DNA of 64,000 nucleotides from Anarhynchus alexandrinus (GCA_008711295.1 VUYV01000766.1:86177-150176); one strand, 5' to 3'. Numbered from the stretch's first letter, positions 37,801 through 48,651 are shown. Made by a program: numbers and translations. The notes: generated from the letters alone by a model not told the origin.

Positions 37801-40800
37801 CAAATGTGCCACATCTGCATTTCTGTGCGAGGTCCTTAATTTCTCACTGTTCCCATCTCCCGGAGAGCAGCTGCGCTACGGTTAAAAACTGGCAGGTCTC
37901 ACCGAAGTTATCCGTCAGCCCTTGTTACAACTCATTAGCGCTGCTGCAGACTGTGATAGCGACAGAGGCGACCTGGCAGCGTCCCTTTCGAGCTCCGGAG
38001 ACAGGCAGTAAGTGCACTGAGAGGTGCATCTGTTTGCACAGAGGGAGATCATAGAATCATAGAACTGTCTGGGTTGGAAGAGACCCTTAGGATCATCGAG
38101 TCCAACCATCTACCCTACTCTACAAAGTTCTCCCCTACACCATATCCCCAACACCACATCTAAACGGCTCTTCAACACATCCAGGGATGGTGACTCAACC
38201 CGCTCCCTGGGCAGCCTATTCCAATGCCCGACCACTCTTTCTGGGAAAAATTCATTCCTAATGTTCAGTCTAAATCTACCCTGTTGGAGCTTGAAGCCAT
38301 TCCCTCTTGTTCTGTCATTAATTACCTGTGAGAAGAGACCAGCACCAACCTCTCTACAGTGTCCTTTCAAATAGTTGTAGAGAGTGATGAGGTCTCCCCT
38401 CAGCCTCCTCTTCCTCAAACTAAACAGTCCCAGCTCCTTCAACCGCTCTTCATATGATTTGTTTTCTAGGCCCTTCACCAGCTTCGTTGCCCTCCTCTGC
38501 ACTCGCTCCAGCACCTCCATATCTCTCTTGTATTGAGGTGCCCAAATCTGGACACAATACTCAAGATATCCAGCCTGGAAACAGCAACGGGCTCCGAAGA
38601 GAGCAGATGGCTCCGGGGAACTACGAACGAGATTTCTGCCTCGAGGGGAAGCTCAGCTCCACCTCACGGCAGTTGCAATTCAAGTGTGGGATGAGCAGTA
38701 GCTGCGTTAATGGATTTGGGTTGGCTTCCACCGGGTAAGGCAGCCCCTGGTGAAACCCATCACCTGCCAATAGCGACGCCACCCAGGCCCAAAGGCTGAT
38801 CAACCTCACGCTGCATCCTGCCGGCATCATCCCGCACGGCTTGCACCCCAGAGCAGAGCTGCTAGACAGGGAAACGGAAAACTCCCGTCCCACCCAAAAG
38901 AGGAGCGATGTTCTCAACCAGCCTCCCTGCAGAGCCAACGGGCAAACGCCCTCGGTTTGAAGACAGCAACTCATCTGTCAATAAGGGAGAGGCTCTGGTC
39001 CAGATTCTGGACTGGACTCAAGAAACCTGCTTTAAATCTTACGTTCAGTGGTGTCCCACCAACACACCCAGTCCCAGGCTCGCAGCGGGGCTGGGGGCTG
39101 CAGCAAGGCTTCGCTCTGGCACTTTGCTGCCCAAGCTGAGACCTGTCCCCTATCTACCGACCCGCAAAGGGAGGCTGGGCGAGCGCCCCGCGGGATGCCC
39201 GGGGTGGGTGGGCGTCTCAGCTCTGGCGATGCATCTCCCTCTGCCCCATCAAGGTTCCCAGAAAAGATTTTTGGGGGCATCCTTTGCAGGCCAGAACAAA
39301 GGAGTCGTGAGGCAATTCCATAGCAGTTATTTCCCAGCGCAGCCATCGGAAGGATGACTTTTTTTCGTTTAAAAACAGAAACCACATACTGATGGGAGAT
39401 GCAGTTCAATGGGAAGTCCAATACTGTGTCTGTGCTGGAGATAGGAACCGCGTGGGAACCAGCCAAGAGAAAAGTATGTTTAAATGGTTTTGGTTGCTCT
39501 ACAGCATGTATGAGAACCCAGGCTAAAACAAGCAGCTCACGTTTTTCCTACTTATTTTGCATGTGGTCTTGGCAACGAAGACACGGCGATGCTCACAGAC
39601 GTATGACTGCCGTCCTTAAGCAACTATTTACCAGCTCATGACTTGCTCCACGTGCAACGTTAAGTCCAGAGCTAAGACAAACAACCACGGACCAAATCTG
39701 ACACCTCTCCAGGTACGTTACGCGAGTGTTAAACACACACAGACGGGTGGGACGGCCCGGGTAACCTGAGGAAGAGAACAGTTGCCAATCCGACGCTGCA
39801 AACCGTGAGGCGGAGTGGCTGCGCTTTCCAGGCACAGCCCCGGCGCCGTGGACATCCTCGCAGGGACTCGCATCCCGCCTCCCCCCGCTTCCCGAGCGGT
39901 AATAAGCGGATATAGCGATACGTCACCTCTCCCATCAAAGCCATCAAAGCGCTTCGGGATTCCAGCCGACGTGGCGCATGCGGGAGCCGAGCGTGACCAC
40001 ATAAACAATATTTCCACCGTGTGGCATTGCCCCTCTGCGGCGCAGGGGAGCTGAGCTGCGTTCGGCACGGTTCCCCGCCAGCGTGAGGACGGCCACTTCC
40101 ATGGCTCGTCCCGCGGGTCTCAGCCGCGATGGAATTACCCGAGCCATTCCCGTGGCTGTGTGCGTGCCCTGGCAGCACATCTGACCGGGGAGGCACTGCC
40201 ACCCCCACGCTGCAGATGGCAACCGAAGGAGGGCAAGGTACAAGCCCTGTTCCCTGAGCTCAGCTCAGCACCCTTGGTGCTGGGCATCCCACCCCTTTGC
40301 GTGGCTATTCACGAACTAAGTTGCTCCTCCTCTTCATCACGTACAGCCAAGAGTACGGAGCTCCTGCCTTCATCTACAATGCCCTAAAACTACCACAAGT
40401 GCAAATCACCACCCAGCCCAGACAGAAACGGCAGCATCTCCTCCGTGCCCAAAGCAACGGCGGTAGAACAAGGACTCAGAATGATCATAGAATCATAGAA
40501 TGGTTTAGGTTGGAAGGGACCTTGAAGATCATCGAGTTCCAACCCCCCTGCCATGGGCAGGGACACCTCCCACCAGCCCAGGTTGCTTGATGCTCAAGCA
40601 AACCCCAGAGCAGCAGGTAAACCTCTTCACTCCCTACCGCATCCAAAGACAAACAGAGCAAGCGAGCCCTGAAGGAAAACCGGGCTTCATACCTGTTGAC
40701 AAAAGCCGCCTTCTGCCCCGTGAGCCCACCGCACGCCTTGGTGGAAGCTGCACATTTCTGCTTCCACTGGAGTCCATGAGGCTTCTGCCTAAGAGGCGTG

Positions 40801-42245
40801 CGGAGGTCCCACCTCCAAGCTCCAGCCGGACCCCCCTGAGTTTTGGGAAGCAGAGGGATGCCGGTACTGCCGGTAAGTGTTTGCAAGCGTACAGGAAGAG
40901 CGACTATAAAATGGTGTGGTTAGAGCTCAGGGCCCGATCCTCTCACTGTTTTTCACATCAGCATCTCATTGGCCTCAACAGGAAATCAGCATACGTAAAC
41001 AACTGCTCTTATTTATTTATTTTCATACCTTCTAGACTTTGGTAAGGGAAGGACAGGGTGTTTTTCCTCCCAGTGTATTCGTGCAGGGTCTAGCACAAAT
41101 GGTACTCCGAGGTGGAGAGGAGTGCAGGCAATACCAGCGTATAAATAACATTATCAGGCCAATAAAGCAGCTCTGAGCTGGCGCTCAGCTCCACCACAGA
41201 GACAGTTAGGTACAGCTTCTAATCTCCATTATTGACAGAGCTGCAGTGACTCAGCCTTATTTACAAGTCCACCTGCAAAACAGGTTAAGAAGTCACCCGT
41301 GTTTAACAGCTCTCTGTGCAGCGGCATTTTATCATTTTGGGATGAAACGGGAGCTGAGGTTTTTTCCAGGTTCCTTTCGGCCCCAGTCCCAGTTTCACCC
41401 ATTAGTGTGAAACGCAATTACACAGTCTGCTGGGCTCGGCACCCACGAGAAACGGACTGAACCGCTTCTGAATGATCGTGAGCCGTAATTTGTCATCGCT
41501 GCTATGTCACGGCACCACCGGAGACCTCACTTCATCCAGCGGCCGACGCAGCAGGACTGAAACCAACCGCTTGAGACCAGGCGCTGCTCGCCCCGGCGTG
41601 CGTCTCTGTGCGTTTTAAACATCAACCACCTTTCGCTCTCGTGTTCTTGGGGAAGGGAAAGTAAACGGCACCAGGCACCAGCCGCACGTCTCGCAGCCAG
41701 CCGGGGCGATCTGCCCCCAGCCCCGAGCCGCCGGCGTACCCCAGAGCAGCACCTCCCCGCGCGCCGTTTTCTCCGTGCCCTTCGAGCCCCTCTTGCTGCC
41801 CACCGCACTCATCCAGCGCCAAGCATCTCCCAAAAGCATTGACCACGCGCCCTCCTAGTTCGATCCGGCATAGCTTTACGGAACTGATTTGATATCCCGG
41901 TCTCACAAAGGGCCCTGGAGGTGTGAAAAAAACCCCATCTTTTCAAAGAAAAATCAACGGGGGAGAAAGGGAGAAGAAAGGGAGAAGAAAGGGAGAAGAA
42001 AGGGAGAAGAAAGGGAGAAGAAAGGGAGAAGAAAGGGAGAAGAAAGGGAGAAGAAAGGGAGAAGAAAGGGAGAAGAAAGGGAGAAGAAAGGGAGAAGAAA
42101 GGGAGAAGAAAGGGTTGAAAATGCTTCTTCCCCCGAATCTCGCAGGAAGCTTTTTACCCGAGTTGCACTCCTGTGACAGCCTGCGCCCATTGCTCCCCCG
42201 GCGTCCGTGGCCCCTCGGTGGGTCACCGTCGTTCCCTGAGGCCAT
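31717..42245 (-). CDS. BAK1: BAK1, BCL2 antagonist/killer 1 (five coding exons)
   Basis: BAK1 is a tail-anchored BCL-2 family effector of the mitochondrial outer membrane; once activated by BH3-only proteins it oligomerises and permeabilises the membrane to release cytochrome c. Coding exons 42245-42158, 35089-34954, 34834-34691, 32199-32019 and 31821-31717 join in consistent phases to 217 residues (human 211). Visible are helix 1 ([18 protein letters not shown], about 39-56), BH3 ([17 protein letters not shown], 80-96, with the invariant L84 and GD), BH1 ([19 protein letters not shown], 127-145), BH2 (WIAQQGGWV, 176-184), a C-terminal transmembrane helix (about 194-212) and a basic end VRRFFRP. 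An acceptor at 42278-42279 precedes the start exon, so the first exon is noncoding. No disabling change is seen. Confidence 0.97.
31822..32018 (-). other. BAK1: BAK1 intron before the tail-anchor exon
   Basis: A GC-rich intron of 197 bp with donor GGATGG|GTGAGC. Nothing else is recognised in it. Confidence 0.9.
32019..32199 (-). CDS. BAK1: BAK1 exon with BH1 and BH2
   Basis: Encodes residues 124-183 ([10 protein letters not shown]... to ...WIAQQGGW) after the acceptor CTTCGTTTCAG, entered in phase 2 and left in phase 0. The NWGR signature of BH1 is intact. Where human BAK has Cys166 in HHCIARW, this protein has Arg (RNRIAQW). Confidence 0.97.
32559..32680 (-). mobile_element. CR1 LINE 3'-end fragment
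   Basis: Inverted CR1 terminus (TGGTTTGGGTTGGAAGGGAC, then ATCATCTAGCCCAACCCCCC) running to GTCCAACCTGG, where similarity stops. Intronic in BAK1, in the sense orientation of the gene. Confidence 0.9.
33279..33497 (+). mobile_element. CR1 LINE 3'-end fragment
   Basis: Begins ACTGGATATTAGGAAGAATT and ends near GATTCTGTGACTCTGT. The frame [20 protein letters not shown] is visible on the plus strand. It belongs to an older, more diverged subfamily and is antisense to BAK1 within its intron. Confidence 0.9.
34691..34834 (-). CDS. BAK1: BAK1 BH3 exon
   Basis: Encodes residues 76-122 with split serine codons at both ends (AG|C at each junction). It carries the BH3 helix LAIIGDDIN and the following [20 protein letters not shown] helix. 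Acceptor CTCTCCGCAG, donor GTAAGA. Confidence 0.97.
34835..34953 (-). other. BAK1: BAK1 short intron
   Basis: A compact intron of 119 bp with donor GGGCAG|GTAAAA and acceptor TCCGCAG. Such short introns are usual on avian microchromosomes. Confidence 0.92.
34954..35089 (-). CDS. BAK1: BAK1 exon with helix 1
   Basis: Encodes E30 (split) to G74, starting [20 protein letters not shown] and ending in an acidic linker [11 protein letters not shown]. The acceptor is CTCTCTTAG. The segment is glutamate-rich between helix 1 and BH3. Confidence 0.96.
35500..36330. promoter_or_regulatory. Intronic CpG-rich block
   Basis: Dense in CpG (for example CGTCGCGGCCGATCGCGCCC) compared with neighbouring intron sequence. 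It could be an alternative promoter or enhancer of BAK1, or just GC-rich intron. No TATA box or initiator stands out. Confidence 0.25.
38050..38575 (-). mobile_element. CR1 LINE, 5'-truncated, with an open ORF2 tail
   Basis: Inverted CR1 starting CATAGAATCATAGAACTGTC. The minus strand keeps an open frame of 136 codons (38520-38110) covering the ORF2 C-terminal tail: [60 protein letters not shown] and [20 protein letters not shown]. It differs from the 5944/19733 subfamily and is comparatively little decayed. Confidence 0.94.
40484..40587 (-). mobile_element. CR1 LINE 3'-end fragment
   Basis: About 100 bp of inverted CR1 terminus (CATAGAATCATAGAATGGTT, then TAGGTTGGAAGGGACCTTGA) ending in CCAGCCCAGGTTGC. 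Intronic in BAK1. Confidence 0.92.
41969..42111 (+). repeat. 11-bp polypurine minisatellite, 13 perfect units
   Basis: GGGAGAAGAAA is repeated thirteen times without a mismatch, preceded by a partial unit at 41961. The strand is pure purine; the BAK1 transcript carries the complement (UUUCUUCUCCC)13. It starts 46 nt into the intron after the first coding exon. Because the period is not a multiple of three, all three frames on each strand stay open, which explains the repetitive open frames over it. Confidence 0.97.
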
Positions 42246-42277
42246 CGCAGAGAGGTGCTCGGGAGTATCAGCTTTAC
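42158..42277 (-). CDS. BAK1: BAK1 first coding exon with leader
   Basis: The exon follows the acceptor TTGTTGTTCCAG, has 32 nt of leader and then the ATG at 42245. It encodes [16 protein letters not shown] (1-16) and on to NS at 28-29, leaving in phase 1 at AACTCGG|GTAAAA. MASG and the proline/arginine-rich disordered N-terminus fit BAK1, and joining to the next exon gives ...[11 protein letters not shown] without a frame break. Confidence 0.92.
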
Positions 42278-45200
42278 CTGGAACAACAAGAGACAGTAAA
42301 TGACCCAGGTTAGGAGCCACCAGCGGGGACGCTGGCGCCTCGCAGCTCCCTCACCCACCTCCCGGGTCAGCCTTCGGAACCCCCTTTGGCTGAGCCAAGT
42401 GCTCGAGAGGAGCGATGCCGCCCGCTTTTATCTCTGCCTGCGACCTGGCTCCTCCCTTCCCCGATTCCCGGCCGCACCGAGTCCCTGGGCTAGATTTCTC
42501 CTCTCTTCCTGACTCTTCTCAGTAACGTGTTTGCAGAGAGTCATATGCCCGAGGAGGAAAGTCACCCAACTCCCTACCCCAGCTCACCGCCTCCCTACCC
42601 TTACTGGGAACCCGCCAGCCCTCCGCCCCGCTCAGCGGGTGCTGCGGGATGGGCTCTCGCTCAGCCCAGACAACAGCAGCATCTGCAGTGGCTTCACGCT
42701 GCGATGAAAGCAAAATTCACAGCTCAAAGGGCTCTTACGACTCCCCTGGCTGCGCCCGGAGAACGTGGCTGGGAGCGGAGCCGTGGGGTTCCGAAACGCT
42801 GCCCGAAACACTGCCATCCCGACGGTTCAGAGCGCGGCAGGAGCAAACCAACCTGCGACCGCACCGATTTCTCCTGGCAAACACCTCCGACTTGTTTTCC
42901 ACAACTTCTACGAGAGACGAGCTCTCTGTTTTCCTACACCTCCTTCCCCCTGTTCTTTGTGTTTCTTATCCTCAGCTCCTCTCAGAATAAGAAAATCGAG
43001 AACCGAACGCAGAGCTCACGGTGCCCCTGAACTCCACAGGTATCCTAAACCCGGAGCTGTGCTTGAGGGCTCCTCGCAGTCCTCAGCTCCTTTGCCCCTC
43101 TGCTCGGCGCACTGCCCTCACCCCCTGGTTTTAGCAGAGAAGGAATGAGGCCACGCAGTTACCGTCAGGGTTAGAGAGAGATCGCTGCAGCTCCTGACCT
43201 GTAGTTGGCATGCCAGTACATGTCCCCAGGCCAGACTTCTACAGGGCTAAACTGGTGGCTTTTCTGATTTGCACCCGGTCTAAATTCACGAAGACACACC
43301 GACAGCCAGAAATTTAAATTGTGTCGTGGGCAAGAATTTTAAACAGCGCTGGTTATGGATAAATAACCACCTATGTCAAGATTGGAAGTGCAAGACATGG
43401 TCCAAGCTTATATAGTCACACTGAAGATTATTCAGATGAAAAAATTAACTGAGACCATAAACGGTAGTGTAAAGTGCATCCTGCGGTCAAGGTGGGGATG
43501 GGGGGTTGGAAATGCAAAGCTTATCAGCCCGGCTTAGACAGCCGTCGGGTATTTGCATAGCTGCATTCAGGGAGCCTGAGCCGCGGTGACACACAGATGG
43601 AGATGCTGTTTTTTCCTACGCCCCTCCAAGGACAGGATTTCCCTTTTCCTCCCCAACCTCAAACGTCCCCATCCGAGGAAAAGCTGAAAAAAGCGATGAG
43701 GATCAGCAGTTGGGACTGAGGGTAAAGCAGGGAGGAGAGCCGGCTCCCGCTTGCCCAGATCAGCAGAGACCGAGCTGCTCCAGAGCTGCTCCTCTCCTTG
43801 CTCTTCTCTGCTCTGGGACGCGGTGGCGGCAGCTCAGGGAGTCCCTGGAGCGGATGCTCATGGCCCCGTCCCCTCCTCCGCGGAGGAAACCCTCCCGTGC
43901 TTCCTCCGCCGCCATCCGCAGCCCTCCTCGGGCGCTGAGCAAGGCTACAGCTCCAGCCCACCTTGCATGGGAAGGGAAGCGGGACCAGACTCAGGGCGGC
44001 TCTCTGGAGCACGTATGGATTTCTACCGCACTTCGCGCTGCTACAACCCGAGGACACACCGAGCGCTGGAGAGGATGGGGACGCAGCCAGCCAAAGGGCT
44101 CAGCTGCCTCTGGAGCTTTTACGGTTTGGTCTATGGGTGCACCCGGCTGTGTTCCACATCACCCCGCTGCCTCTGAGCCAGACCTCAGGCATGAAGAAGA
44201 GGGAATTTCTGATGGAGACCTGACCGCTCAGTAGGAAGGACGGCTGGTGAGCACAGGAGTGCAGTGCCCGAGAAGCAGCCGACTCGTGATTCTTCACGTT
44301 TGCCATCTGGCAAACCCTTAGGACGTGTCAGGCTGCCGCTGCAGCCATCGCTTAAGAGGAACTTTCATTTTCAGTTTCCTTCTCAATATAGTTTCTTGCA
44401 GCGCTTTCTTCTCTTGCAACACGGGACGCCGCAGCCCTTTTGCACACATGCACATCTGGGACCAGCAGTTACGTCCCCGCCAGCGCGCTGCCGCTCCGCA
44501 ACCTGCTCCCCGGGGAGGACCCCGAACTCCCACTTCTGCAAACCAAGTGAACGCCCAGGAGAGCTCGCTGCCAGTCTCTGCTGGGGGTCAAAGTGCCTCA
44601 GACCATCCTCTCCGCTATCAGGAGTGCTGCTGCCCTTATTCCTCCCCCTTCCCAGCCCAACGCCCCTTTGATTTGCCCCATTCCCCCTTTTTTATGAGAA
44701 TACCGTGCTGGAAGAGAGCAGGGAGGGGTATGAAGGAGGGTACGACATCCATACACTTAAAGACAGCCCAAAGCTGCAGAAAATGAAGACTCTCCAGGAC
44801 TTGGACTCAAGAGAGGGTTTAGGGGAAGCTGCAGGTTACTGGAAGCAGTCCCTAATTCTCAGCAGCTGCTAAAAATTCAGCTCCACCCTGACTTTTTGCT
44901 CTTGTAGGAGGCCACAAAGGGTTAAAAGCAGCAGACAGCACCTGGGATGTGGATTTAGCAACACCTCCAAGATGGCACAGGAGTCTTATCTTTATTAACG
45001 AGCACATGCCATGCAAAGAATTACCCTTCCTGGAACTTGCCAGCCTTCCCTAATAATAAAAAAAAAAAGACCTTTGCCTCAACTGTTTCTCATTTCACCT
45101 TCATCTCCTTTCCTTAAAGGTCTCTGACACATTTTCCTGTGTGCCCTCATGATGTGCTCACCACTGCTCCCAACTTTTCTCCAAAGGAAGGTGCCTGGGT

Positions 45201-46079
45201 GCAGGGAAGATGGTGGGACTGGCCCAGAGAGGGTGGCAGAATTGCAAGCGGCAGGAAGGGGAGAGGATGTGCAGGGGCAGCCATAATCCCTATGAACACG
45301 CCCAGCTATGGGGCTCTGGAGTCACCCCCCGACACGTTATGAAGATCCTGTTCCAGGAAATGCGTGGAGCATCCTCTGGGACAAGTGTTTCAGAGGTCTG
45401 GCCCTGGATCTGAGCATGGGAACGATTCCATCACGCAGCGTGCCGGGCAGCTAACCCTCTCCAGGACAGAGATCCCCCAGGGCTCCCGTGCCCCGCTGCC
45501 ACCCCTGCACTGGCACCGCAGAGTCAGCCCCGCTCCTCCCAGCCTGGCCTTGAAGAGCAAACAGGTGAGTTTGCCCAGTTTGGGGTTTTACCCACCCAGC
45601 ACAGCACCAGGGTCCAGCTGGCCCGTGAGCCCCAGACATCGCGGCCCCACAACCCCGCGCGCCCACGTCCCGGAGATCCCCGGTGCGGCTGGGCGGGAAG
45701 CTGTGCCGACGAGGCTGCAGAGTCACGCGTGCCATGCCCGTGTCTGAGGTCACAGCCCAGAGCGGGGTGAAACGGATGTCACCCCGCTCCTCAGCGTGGC
45801 ACAACGCTTCCCACCCCCCAACTCGCACCACCCTGTCTGCCCTGAACCCCCACACTGAGCGCTGGCCCGGGGATGCCGAGCGCGGCTGTCACCACCGCGA
45901 CCTCGCGAGAGGGGGGAAAAAATAAATAAATAAACCCATTTGGAGGAAATACTATTAAAAGAGGCAATATTTCCTCTTTGGGGCAACGATCAGCTCGGAG
46001 CGAGACCTTCCAGCCCTGCCCCAGCTATGGCACACACCGGAGCGCTGCTTGCTGAGATACCTTTGCGTACTTTAACCTT
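42278..46079. other. BAK1 upstream region, no recognised exon
   Basis: Probably the intron between the noncoding first exon and the start exon of BAK1. No coding exon is recognised. A poly(A) run lies near 45058. Open frames at 42527-43030 and 43710-44234 lack any family resemblance and look like chance. Confidence 0.45.
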
Positions 46080-46700
46080 GTTCACCGGGCGGTGCAGGAT
46101 GAGGCCCTGCGGCCTTGCACACCCCCCCCCTACACCCACCCTTCTTTGCCGGGCTCCCCCGGAGCCCACCGGTACCCCGGGGGTTCCCGGTGCATCCCTT
46201 CCCCGGCTCACGGCAGCCGCGGCACTGCCCGGCCGGGCCCGGGGAATAGAGATAACCCATCCCGGGGAGGGGGGGAAGAAAGAGGGGGTGTGGGGAGATG
46301 GAGGTGTGGGGGGGTCCCCCTGCTACTCACCGCGTCCCGGTGGGGACCAGGGGTGTCCCGAGGAGCTAAGGCATCCCGGCGGGGAACTGCTCCATCCCCG
46401 CCGCCTCCCTTCCTGCCTCCTGCCTGGGGCTGGGCGCGGGGGAAGGAAGCGAAGAGGGCTGGGGAGGAGGAGGGAAAAGAAGAAGAGAGAGAGAGAAAAA
46501 AAAAAAAAAAAGAGAAACCCAACCCCAGACCATAGATGCGGCGCCGGGCAGGGCTCAGCTCCCTCTAGAGGCACCTTCCCCCGGCCGGAGCGTGGGAAAG
46601 CGGCTGCGGGGCGGCTCTGCGCAGCGCCGAGCACCGCGGCGGGGCCGGGGGCAGCGGGGCTGCTCGGGGGGCTGAGGGGTTGGGGTGAAGTGGGGGTATC
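46080..46700. promoter_or_regulatory. CpG-rich block, candidate BAK1 promoter
   Basis: One of the most CpG-dense stretches upstream of BAK1 (for example CAGCCGCGGCACTGCCCGGC and CTGCGGGGCGGCTCTGCGCA), about 3.8-4.5 kb upstream of the start exon. BAK1 needs a noncoding first exon upstream, and housekeeping-type genes usually start in CpG islands, so this is a reasonable place for it. No start site can be fixed. Confidence 0.35.
46442..46521 (+). repeat. Purine-rich tract
   Basis: About 80 bases almost entirely of purine, passing from GGAGGAGGAGGG through (GA)n into an A-run and GAGAAA. Low-complexity sequence inside the CpG-rich block. Confidence 0.85.
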
Positions 46701-46862
46701 GCCTGGCTGGGGTTTTGCTGGGAGCAGGGTTGGGGGGCTGCTCTGCCAAGCTCAGTGCTGTAAGGACGGCACGGCACATCCCATCCCGGCACATCCCATC
46801 CCGGCACCCTGCTCACCACGATTCCCCAGGAGACTTCAGCTTCTCCCCGGATCCCAGTGATT

Positions 46863-47790
46863 TCATAGAATCACAGAATGGTTTGGGTGGGAAGGGACCT
46901 TAAAGACCACCCAGTGCCACCCCCTGCCCTGGGCAGGGACACCTCCCACCAGCCCAGGTTGCTCCAAGCCCCGTCCAACCTGGCCTTGAACACCTCCAGG
47001 GATGGGGCAGCCACAGCTTCTCTGGGCAACCTGCGCCAGGGGCTCACCACCNNNNNNNNNNNNNNNNNNNNNNNNNNNNNNNNNNNNNNNNNNNNNNNNN
47101 NNNNNNNNNNNNNNNNNNNNNNNNNNNNNNNNNNNNNNNNNNNNNNNNNNNNNNNNNNNNNNNNNNNNNNNNNNNNNNNNNNNNNNNNNNNNNNNNNNNN
47201 NNNNNNNNNNNNNNNNNNNNNNNNNNNNNNNNNNNNNNNNNNNNNNNNNNNNNNNNNNNNNNNNNNNNNNNNNNNNNNNNNNNNNNNNNNNNNNNNNNNN
47301 NNNNNNNNNNNNNNNNNNNNNNNNNNNNNNNNNNNNNNNNNNNNNNNNNNNNNNNNNNNNNNNNNNNNNNNNNNNNNNNNNNNNNNNNNNNNNNNNNNNN
47401 NNNNNNNNNNNNNNNNNNNNNNNNNNNNTCCTCAGGGCTGCTCTCCAGCCATTCTCCACTCAGCCTGGATTTGTGCTTGGGATTGCCCCGACCCACGTGC
47501 AGGACCTTGCCCTTGGCCTTGTTGAACTTCATAAGGTTTGCACAGGTCCACCTCTCCAGCCTGCCCAGGTTCCTCTGGATGGCATCCTGTCCCTCCAGTG
47601 TGTCGACAGAGCTTGGTGTCATTGGCAAACTTGCTGAGGGTGCCCTCCATCCTACTGTCTGTGCTGCCAACAAAGATGTTAAACAGCTCCAGTCCCAATA
47701 CCGACCCCTGAGGAACACCACTCGTCTCCATTTTCTGACCTTTTTGTTCAGGCTGCGGCACCGTAGCGCAATAGGGTTGCCGTCTGTCAG
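46863..47790 (-). mobile_element. CR1 LINE with broken reverse transcriptase, interrupted by an assembly gap
   Basis: The left flank (46863-47051) is the inverted CR1 3' end. The right flank (47429-47790) encodes part of the CR1 reverse transcriptase on the minus strand: [18 protein letters not shown], then [11 protein letters not shown], then in another frame [17 protein letters not shown] and [20 protein letters not shown]. The catalytic FADD motif reads FAND and a short deletion shifts the frame after TKLC, so the copy is dead. Both flanks have the same orientation, so one element spanning the gap is the simplest reading. Confidence 0.88.
47052..47428. other. Assembly gap (377 N)
   Basis: A run of N inside the CR1 element. 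Its true length and content are unknown. Confidence 0.99.
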
Positions 47791-48651
47791 TTTGCCCGGC
47801 AGGTAGGGCCATTAAAGTCATTATTGGAGCATTTCTGGTTTCTAGTATGAAACTTCTATATTGAACCACCCAAAAAAAAAAAGCGTCACTGATGGCAGAG
47901 GGGGACCACACCAAGTGACTTTGGAAACATGAAATCCTCCGAGATTAGGATAAATCACAGTGGCTGGAGGAAAGGGTGAGATTGGCCCTGGAGAGCAAGA
48001 TAGCTTCTTCCCTGGTGGCGGCTCTTCGGCTCAGCGAGCTGCCCCAGCTGCTTTTCCTCTCCTCGCTCCTTGGGAGGCTGCCAGGGACTCCACCGTTGGT
48101 GCTGAAAAACGCCAGATAAGCAGAAGTTTGGGGCCAGTATAAATGCCTGACTGCTAATTATCAAATTACCTGTCTGTCCAGCGGTAGGAGCGCTGGTCGT
48201 GCCCTGGGACGACGTGCCCTGCGGGATGCTCCCTGCCCCAGAGCCAACCAGAAAGATTTTTTTTGAATCCTTGACTGACTCGGCTGAGCTTTGCCGAGGA
48301 AAATGGGTGGCTGGGTGCAGAGAGCCCGGCTCTGGCCCCAGACATGCCCTCTGCCCTCGGAGGTGGGGGCTGCCGGGGACGCGGCCTTGGCAGACCTTTC
48401 CGAGGGCGGCAGCTGCATTGACACCGGTGAAAAGCAGGTTGTTTTCAGGGGTAAAACTTAATTATTTTGTTAAATATTTTCCTTTTAAAGTTGTCGGCAG
48501 CTACCTTACAAAGCAGTAGCACATTGAGGGACCATTAGTGTATTGTCAAAATAACATTTTGGGGGATTTACAAGTAAACAAGCAAACAAGATCACTGAAA
48601 AGTAATTTTTGCTAAGTGAGCATTAGTCCTGAGTCCCCTGAACGGGCTTTA
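47791..48651. other. Spacer between two CR1 elements
   Basis: No exon or repeat recognised apart from an A-run near 47873-47882. Confidence 0.5.

Larger units (their letters stand above)
35090..42157 (-). other. BAK1: BAK1 intron after the first coding exon
   Basis: About 7.1 kb. It contains a CpG-rich stretch (about 35500-36330) with a two-copy 18-bp repeat near 35640-35673, two CR1 copies (38050 and 40484) and, next to its 5' end, the 11-bp polypurine array. No further exon was recognised. Confidence 0.85.

Noticed and set aside
41961..42115. Regular repeat considered as a CRISPR array
   Set aside because: Units are 11 bp, contiguous and without spacers, in a vertebrate gene intron: a minisatellite.
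41889..42358. Repetitive Lys/Glu/Gly/Arg and Ser/Phe/Leu peptides predicted across the BAK1 start exon region
   Set aside because: They are translations of the 11-bp array; the period is not a multiple of three, so all frames are open. Only the BAK1 exon part is real coding sequence.
45940..46860. 306-codon plus-strand open frame
   Set aside because: It runs through the CpG-rich block and a purine-rich low-complexity tract (encoding runs of Lys/Arg/Glu). Low stop-codon frequency in GC-rich DNA explains it, and no domain is visible.
46863..47721. Open frames of about 200 codons spanning the N gap
   Set aside because: Most of their length is N, so the frames are not evidence of coding; the flanks are CR1.
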